Shown here piece by piece: positions 57,370 through 64,000 of a stretch of 64,000 bases of DNA. The stretch is taken from positions 1 to 64,000 of the forward strand of contig JAQFVV010006648.1 of the NCBI GenBank assembly GCA_028023455.1. Direction: 5' to 3'. The notes under the pieces were generated by a model that was not told where the DNA came from, made no database searches, and was given only the letters and a program-made list of their open reading frames with translations. The stretch comes from Epiperipatus broadwayi (Eukaryota > Onychophora > Udeonychophora > Euonychophora > Peripatidae). The translations under genes were made by a program, and so were the position numbers. Position 1 is the stretch's first letter; each line of letters opens with the position of its first letter.

Positions 57370-59334
57370 AGAAGATGCATAGAATGAAATTGAGAAAATA
57401 TGACTGAATGATAGTATGGTTCATGCTGAATTTAATTAAAAATTGTTTCTCACTCAAGGCTTGATAGCATGCTATCAGGATAAAGTATGCACTCTTCATT
57501 TTTCCACAAAACAGATTATTTAAGTTTTACCACATCATGCAAAAGTTTTAAAACTTATAGATTTTAAATGCCTGATTATTACAAATGAATTCTGAGTAAA
57601 CAATGTCATTTGCATCCAAAAAAAAAATCAGAATCATCTTGAAAATTGGACTCCATTCACCATGTTTCTTTGGGACATTAAACCACTCATAAACTTGTAT
57701 TTTTTCCAGACCAATTTGCTTATAAGTTGTTTCACGCATTATAACTATTTCCCCTTAAGTTTTCCCTAAAAAAAAAAATTGATATTGATCCAACTTTTCA
57801 ACCATTACAAAAATCTTCAAATATCCGAAAATACTTTACAAAAAAATGGCACTATGATTTCACAAAGTGACATCATTTATCAGATCTGATGCAAAAAGCT
57901 CCCAGCAAGAGGTATCTAGCTGCAGAAGCATGTACTATAACAGGAATGTCTTTCAGAGAACAATTCCAGTTATTTTTGGGTCCCCCCTGATACATATGTT
58001 CTCTCTCATCTAGATTTCAGTACATATGTGTATATGAAGGTTCTCACACACACTCTCTCTCTTTCTTCATAATCACATTATTTTATTTTAGTGCTAAATA
58101 TTATTATAGATATTTTAATGTGTATAATTTTTACATTAAATTTTATTATTGGTATGTGTATTCATGTTAAAGCCATCTGTTATATTAGAGTTCTGCATTA
58201 TCTATAAATGTAAACATCCATTTGAAGGTTTAATAAAGCAAATGATAATAGATGCAGAAGTATTATTGTATTGAACTGTTTGTTTTATTTTATGTATTTA
58301 TTATAATTTAAACATTTGGTTTAAATTTTAATTTTGTTAACTTTTTTTTTTCTATTTTTAACCAGTGTTTATTCAAAATAGGTGTGATGATTTTGTCATT
58401 TTTTGAAGATTTTCTAATCTTCAAAGAGTTCATTGCATATCTCATCTTTTCATTTAAAAGCTAGAATATTTTAACTGATGTCATTCTAAATGTATTAAAT
58501 ACTTTGTTTTTTTGTTTTTATTACTGTAATTTTAAATTATTTTTTTTCAATATCATGTAATCATTTTATATTTTTGATATTTTTAATTTTTTTAATTTTT
58601 CCTAGCTATTTCACTTCTTTTGCGATCATTAAATTTTTTGTACAATTTTGTAGAATTTTAAATATTCAAATCTTCTAAATAAAACTCTTCTAAAGCATTA
58701 CTTTAAAACATTTTCTTATTTCTTCTTGTTTTTCATCCACTGCCTAACTTTCTATTAAATTGAGAAGTAATTTGCTGTTTTTTCCCCCTCTTCTGTTTAT
58801 GTAGATTATTAAGATTATAATCTGATTTTAAAGTCTTGGCTTAAATTCGCTAAAGTATTTTTGAAGATCATAAAAACAATTGTTGATTCTGTTTTATTTA
58901 ATAGTTTTCTAACTCTTTAAATTTGTTTTAACATGTGTCTTACATCTCATTGAATGATGATAACCTCCAGTGATGACTCTATTAGGCCATATTATAGTTT
59001 TCTATTTGCCAAATATACAAATTTGTTATGTTTTTTCTATAAATGCTTCTTTCATTCCAATATCAGCCTTTCAAGCTAATTGAGCACGCACCTTTGAGAG
59101 TGTTAAATAAATGAATACTTATAAATGCTTCTGTGTAAAACTGGAAAATTCCACATAGAAAGAGATTGAGGAATTTACTTACAATATTTTTGTTTTCAAA
59201 TTTTTTTTTTCTTCTAACATTAAAATCTTCCTCAACACATTTTAAAATATTATTTAAAAGCATTTGAGAATTTAAGGCGCAAACATGAATGGTATGATTT
59301 TGGTTTGTTCTATTAAGTTGAATAAATTATTCTA
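57370..59334. other. No gene recognised
   Basis: AT-rich DNA with pyrimidine runs near 58050-58070. No motif. Confidence 0.5.
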
Positions 59335-59342
59335 CCTGATAT

Positions 59343-60474
59343 CAGAGGAGGATTAAGTGGTAAGTGGACTAAATGGCTGTGTAGGTCCCCAGAATACTAA
59401 GGGGCCCTGAGATCTTAAAATGTCATTTCATTAGGATTTCAGGAAAATTATGTTTTTTTTTGTATATAATCAACCCTCCTATAATGCAGTATTATTATAA
59501 CTTTTGAAGGGAATTTATTTGAGTTTTGGCAGGATTTTAACTTTTAACTGGACATCAGGAGGTGAAACTAGTATAGCATAAATAGACCCAAGTTAAGTAA
59601 ATATTTTTTTTAATTACACAAAAAATTCAATCCATTCAAAAATAATTTGATTCAAATTTAAGTACTCTGCTTTTGAAAAAATTATCATAAATAAATTTTG
59701 TTGTTTTCCTGAAGCTGATTTATCTCCAGAGAGTTTTTTCTAAATTATATTTTGATTGGACACTTAAAAATGAATTTTCTTTGTTAACATCTTAACAATA
59801 TTATCATTAAAAAAATTTTTTTTTTTAGTAGGCATTATTTTGAAGGCTAAAAGCTTTTAAATTATTTTACAAAAAAAGTCTGATATGAATTTACAATAAG
59901 AGAAAATTTCATAGTCAATTCATTTTATGTAACACCAAGGCAAAACTATCTCGAAGAACTCAGATGTATGAAGTTCTTGTAGAGCCTTTTCGAATATTTT
60001 TTGATTGGAATTTATCAATAGAAGAAATAAAGAATGTGATAATAAAGTTTTAAGGATATTTACAAAAATGACATTGATGTTTGTAATTTTGGAGATGAAT
60101 TTGACCATTTTTTAATATTTTTAAAACCACACCAGACATCTATCGAGCTGCCAAAGAAATATCTTGCACATTTCTGAATGTTGAAATATTATTGAATTTT
60201 TTTTTTATCAATTTCCTTATCTAATGCATCAGGAAAAAGACCAGGAATATTATGGGAGAAGAAAGATTAAATAATATGACCATATTATTTAACCTTTAAG
60301 CCGAATTGACACTGCAAAAATAATTGACAAATTTGAAAGAAATAAAGCAATATAGTTTTCTCTTTTGTTAATATTTTAATGAATTTTCTTGAAATTTTTT
60401 TTTGTAACTTCTGTTTGAGAGCCCCAAAATTTTTACTGCTTGGAACCCCCATTTGGCTTGATCCGCCTCTGTCT
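59343..60474 (-). mobile_element. Internally deleted hAT transposon with target-site duplication
   Basis: Termini are CAGAGGAGGATTAAG (59343) and, at the right end, CTTGATCCGCCTCTG (complement CAGAGGCGGATCAAG, ending 60471), a hAT-type terminal repeat. Flanking 8-mers are CCTGATAT (59335-59342) and TCTGATAT (60472-60479), a 7/8 target duplication of the length hAT makes. The short gap 60472-60474 belongs to that duplication. Inside, on the plus strand near 60247-60350, MGEERLNNMTILF followed by LTNLKEIKQY matches the start of the hAT C-terminal dimerisation domain (usually M-G-Q-E-R-L-N-x-L). Most of the transposase is missing or ruined, and the coding trace runs left to right, so the strand given is nominal. 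Confidence 0.75.
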
Positions 60475-60484
60475 GATATGCCAT

Positions 60485-62460
60485 TAATCCTTCCAATATT
60501 GTTCTTTTATCTTTTGTTTATAATGAATTCCAGTGCATTTCATTCTCATTATTTTCAATCATTACTGATCCTCTTTAGAATAAAGGTCCCTTCAAATTTC
60601 AGTTTCTCTGATTTATCGCTTCATTTCTGATGTAATGGCAGAAATTTTCATGGATTTCATTCATCCATTACATTTGAAGTCTTTGTCTACATCTTTCACC
60701 ATTTTGGGGGATTCAATTTAAAATTTCAACTATACATCTAATTATCATCTTTCTTTTGCAAAATATCTAATCCAACTTCATTTTGTTTTGTTTTTTAATT
60801 TTTCAGTAATGACTGATACCTATTTGTTTTTTCACCCATACATTTTTATCTCTTCTAACATACAACCATCCATACTTTGTTGTGCTACCAGAAGCCCCTC
60901 TATTGTGCTTCTATTGAAAGCCTAATACTCAGGTCCTAATTTGAAAGCTAATAAAATTATCTATGAAAGATTTTCTTGTTCAATGACATAGGCATAATAT
61001 CTTTCAATATTGTTATTTCTACCAAAAACACTCTATCCAAGATTATTTCTATGATTAATGTCCATTATGTTTGTTTTCATATTAATAATATGCCCAATGT
61101 ATTTATAACTGTTAACTTCTTACCTTACCATTCATGATTATCAAAATGGCAGAGTATTAGATTCTGTAACTCAAGGTCATGGATTGTAACCCTACCCCAT
61201 CACTTTTAGTACTTGAACTTCTTATGAACTACCAAGCATTAATCCATATGATTATTATTATTGTTATTATTATCATCAAATTTTTTTCCACATAAAATTC
61301 AATGAAATGGCAGAGTAATAGACTCTGGAACCCAAGATCATAGATTGCAACCCAGTCTACTTGAACTTCTTATGAACTAACAAGCATTAAACCAATAATC
61401 ATCAATTTTCTTCAGATAAAATTCTTTGAATTATACTTTATAATCTTTTTTACCATTTATCTTTAATCATACTTTCTTACTTGCATCTGATAATTCTTGT
61501 AACATTTCCTGAAGCTTTGAAGTATTTTTCCAAAAACAACTACATCATTTGCAAAATCTAGGTGACTTAAATAAGGCCCATGTATTTTTATTTTTTAAGT
61601 ATTCCATTTTAATCTATAGAATTCATATACTGTAAAAAGTTTTGGAGAGATGGAATCACCTATCCTGGTCACTGTCCATTCTTCTTATCATAATCTTGTA
61701 ATCTAATTACTGTTCTTGCAATTTTATTGAATATTTATCAGAATATTACAATTTTTCAGTTTTATAATTTGATGTCTAAGGCTTTAATCTCTGGGAAATT
61801 ATTATAGAATGCCATAATCTATAAATCCAAAGCACAATAGGAGTATTTGAATAGGATTCTCTAAAGCAAAAATTTTAAATTCAGGCATTCTTTTGATTGA
61901 CTTGAATCCAAAATTTGTTGGAGATGAGTTGTAATTATCTTGACAATGGTCTTGTATAGACATAATAAAAGACTGATAGGTCTGTAATTTCTAATATCTT
62001 ATTATTTTTATTAAATATCAACATCGCTACTGTCCTATCATCTGGTTTATTTTTTATCATTTAGACATTTGGTATATAATTTTGATAACAGTTTTTTATA
62101 TTTTTTCATTTGCTTTCATGGAGCTTTTTTCTTCATAGATTTAATTGCATTCATTCAAAATGCTTGTTAATTTAAAGATGTTCTATCTGTAGAGATTACT
62201 TTATTCCTTTTTTTTTACTATATTATTATTCCACACATTTTATGATATCATCTTTCTTCATTTTGCTGAAACAATTTTTTTTCCAATACCAAAATGTTAT
62301 TTTATACTTGTGAAACTTTTATTCTCTACTATATCTTTTATTACCAATTTACTGTTATATTTTGTGTTATCATTATTCACTTTTTTTATATTATTTTACA
62401 GAACTGCCATTATTCAATCAGTTCTCAGCAGAAATTTTAACAATAACTTAGTACTGTATC
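60485..62460 (-). pseudogene. RTE LINE remnant, minus strand (same family as 51.1 kb)
   Basis: Reading the minus strand from 62460 down: NAIKSMKKKAP (linker/RT start); ITDLS and, after a gap, LLLCLYKTIVKIITTHLQQI (RT N-terminal region); GDSISPKLFTV (about 61655); YLSHLDFANDVVVFGK (about 61560), where the catalytic A-D-D has become A-N-D; LKINGKK-type block; then a SINE pair; VNSYKYIGHIINMKTNIMD (about 61110-61050); VFGRNNN; AQQSMDGCM; and a wrecked C-terminus. The order matches the element at 51121-52138 motif for motif. Many stops and the lost Asp show an old dead copy. Its 3' end lies about 10 bp from the hAT target duplication. Confidence 0.8.
61147..61415 (+). repeat. Pair of tRNA-derived SINE-like units inside the RTE remnant
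   Basis: Two units 161 bp apart start TGGCAGAGTATTAGATTCTG (61147) and TGGCAGAGTAATAGACTCTG (61308), each followed by AGGTCATGGATTGTAACCC or AGATCATAGATTGCAACCC (box-B-like), then TACTTGAACTTCTTATGAAC and AAGCATTAA. This is a tRNA-like A/B box pair. They interrupt the RT frame at K-I-D-Y, and the LINE sequence resumes beyond with a similar 9-mer (ATAATCATC / ATGATTATC), a likely target duplication. Confidence 0.65.
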
Positions 62461-64000
62461 ATGAAAAAAAATAGAATATTAAATATTCCACAATACATAA
62501 AAAATAAAGAAGATAAGAAAATATAATAATTAGCATAAAATTAAAATAAACAAATACAAAATTTAAACATTTTATTAATTTTAAACTTATTTATAAATTG
62601 TACATTTAGGTAAATTAGTTTTGTAATTAAAAGATTTTAAATATTCTAATCATATCCTATACTAAATAATGAAAAAGGACATGTTGTTGGGTTGTTTTGT
62701 TTTTGAAAATGATAAACCTTCCATCATTCTGCAGAATCTCAGACCAATTTCTTTTTTATATATGTTTAAAGAGTTTTTCTTACCTAACAAAATCAATATT
62801 TATTATTAAAAAAACTCAAATATGTATTTTAATAATGTTTGTAAAGATGAAAAAACAAAATATGGTACTTAACTGAATTATTTTAATTTATGCTTTTTTG
62901 AAATACATATATGTACATATAAGTATTGCATGAAATAGCATACGTAAATAGTCAAAATAAGAGTAATAGATCACAGGACCCAATTCTCTTAAGCTTGTAA
63001 GATATAAATAATGAGCATTGCCAATTGCTCAACAAGCTTTGTGATAAATGCTTAGCCAGAGAAAGCATTTAAAATATCTCTGTCAGGAACCCCCCCAAAC
63101 CTCTGACCTTGGTTTCATGCTTTGGCACTCCTAAAAAAGGAGGCACTAAGGTAGCTTCAGCATATGTAAATATTTATTTGACCAATTTATTTTACAAACT
63201 AATATTAAAAATATAAATTTATAGACTTAATCTTTTTATAATTAAAAATAGTTTTGCATCAAAATAATGCATTTTATATAATGTAAGTATGTAATAGTTA
63301 AAATTGTGTATATCTCAAGCCATCTATCAAAAAAATAATCCATGTATTTTCTTCTTTATTCAAAAATTTTTCTTTAAAATATTATTTTTATTAAGTTCAT
63401 TGCCAAGAAAAGTATAAAGCTTACTGCCATGTGTATATAATATTGAAAACTCAAGAAGTTTATGATGTAATACAAGCATTCATAATGTATACTATTTTTA
63501 TTAACAGAGCAAAAATGATTAACGGTTTCTTGCTGATGAAACATTTTATTCTTTTTTTTTTTTTATTTGAAAATTTACTGGTGAATTGCTATTTTTTTGT
63601 ATCAGCTATCTTGTGAATATTAATTATCTTTTATTGAGTGATCATGTCTGAATCATCTTGAAAATTTGTTACTAATTTAAAACTGATTTGCGACTTTCAA
63701 CTTAAATTTAAGGAATGTTTCTGAAGATTAGTGGTATTAATTATTGGTATTTTTTTTTGCAATAACTTTTACTCTACAACTTTGTATTAATATGCATCTT
63801 ACATCTTATTAATTCATGCTCACTTGTTGCATTGAATCATTTAGATGCTTCTATATTCACTTTCAATTAGCATTTTTCTCAATGAAGGAATTTATAATAT
63901 ACATATTTACTTATTTTTCTTTTTTTCAGCTTCCACAAGTCTGTTTTCTCTCTCATTTCCATCACCATGACCAAATTTATCTACAACACTTTCCCCTTTT
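62461..64000. other. AT-rich DNA without recognised gene
   Basis: No family recognised. Near the right edge a good acceptor-like sequence (TTTTTCTTTTTTTCAG, ending 63930) is followed by 70 bases without a donor; too little to call an exon. A short inverted repeat GGCACTCCTAAAAAAGGAGGC lies near 63124. Confidence 0.45.

Noticed and set aside
57227-57499. Minus-strand frame with repeated SLSLYIYIYMF
   Set aside because: Produced by the 48-bp (TA)n(GA)n tandem duplication; not a protein.
1-64000. CRISPR arrays, operons, bacterial promoters, rRNA genes
   Set aside because: No regularly spaced repeats, no ribosome-binding-site spaced genes and no rRNA-like sequence; the window is clearly animal nuclear DNA.
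63930-64000. Exon after the acceptor-like TTTTTTTCAG at the right edge
   Set aside because: No donor before the window ends and the translations do not match a family, including LDHD.

Overview
This is a gene-poor, very AT-rich stretch (about a quarter G+C by eye) of an animal nuclear genome, almost certainly an invertebrate and plausibly an arthropod. The grounds are spliced coding sequence with large introns, RTE-type LINEs, BED-finger hAT and Tc1/mariner remnants, tRNA-derived SINEs, MITEs and abundant (TA)n/(AAT)n microsatellites. There is no bacterial gene organisation. The only host coding exon I can name is one exon of mitochondrial D-lactate dehydrogenase (LDHD) at 37355-37460 (+). 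A second, unnamed host exon is suggested by an 18-nt microexon at 12933-12950 (-) lying in a homeodomain-site-rich non-coding block.

Layout. 1-5 kb: AT-rich DNA ending in a wrecked LINE. 6.4-11.3 kb: remains of RTE-like LINEs with a Tc1/mariner fragment and a ZBED5/SCAND3-like hAT lying between the pieces. 12.4-13.4 kb: putative regulatory block with the microexon. 17.45-17.57 kb: a hairpin with two perfectly matched 47-bp arms. 18702-31964: a 13.26-kb palindromic retroelement, the most unusual object here. 32.4-35.1 kb: a related minus-strand LTR element with its own gag-like coiled-coil ORF. 37.4 kb: LDHD exon. 37.8-43.4 kb: tRNA-SINE-like repeats, a 1.5-kb foldback and a MITE. 43.4-51 kb: AT-rich, mostly unassigned. 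51.1-52.4 kb: a fairly fresh 5'-truncated RTE LINE with a GAT-repeat tail, followed by a second MITE. 52.4-59.3 kb: mostly unassigned. 59.3-62.5 kb: a deleted hAT with target-site duplication, then a minus-strand RTE copy split by SINEs.

The palindromic element consists of two copies of a Ty3-like LTR retroelement joined tail to tail. Each outer end is a complete ~3.2-kb LTR that begins TG at the boundary, with TATA box, primer-binding-like site and leader. The left half carries an intact 581-codon gag but almost no pol; the right half carries a broken gag fragment. The two partial LTRs that meet in the middle share a 69-bp segment missing from both outer LTRs. That symmetry indicates one element was copied as a fold-back, rather than two unrelated insertions. 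The palindrome stops exactly at the LTR ends inside an (AT)n tract, so the inverted structure probably existed before or during integration.
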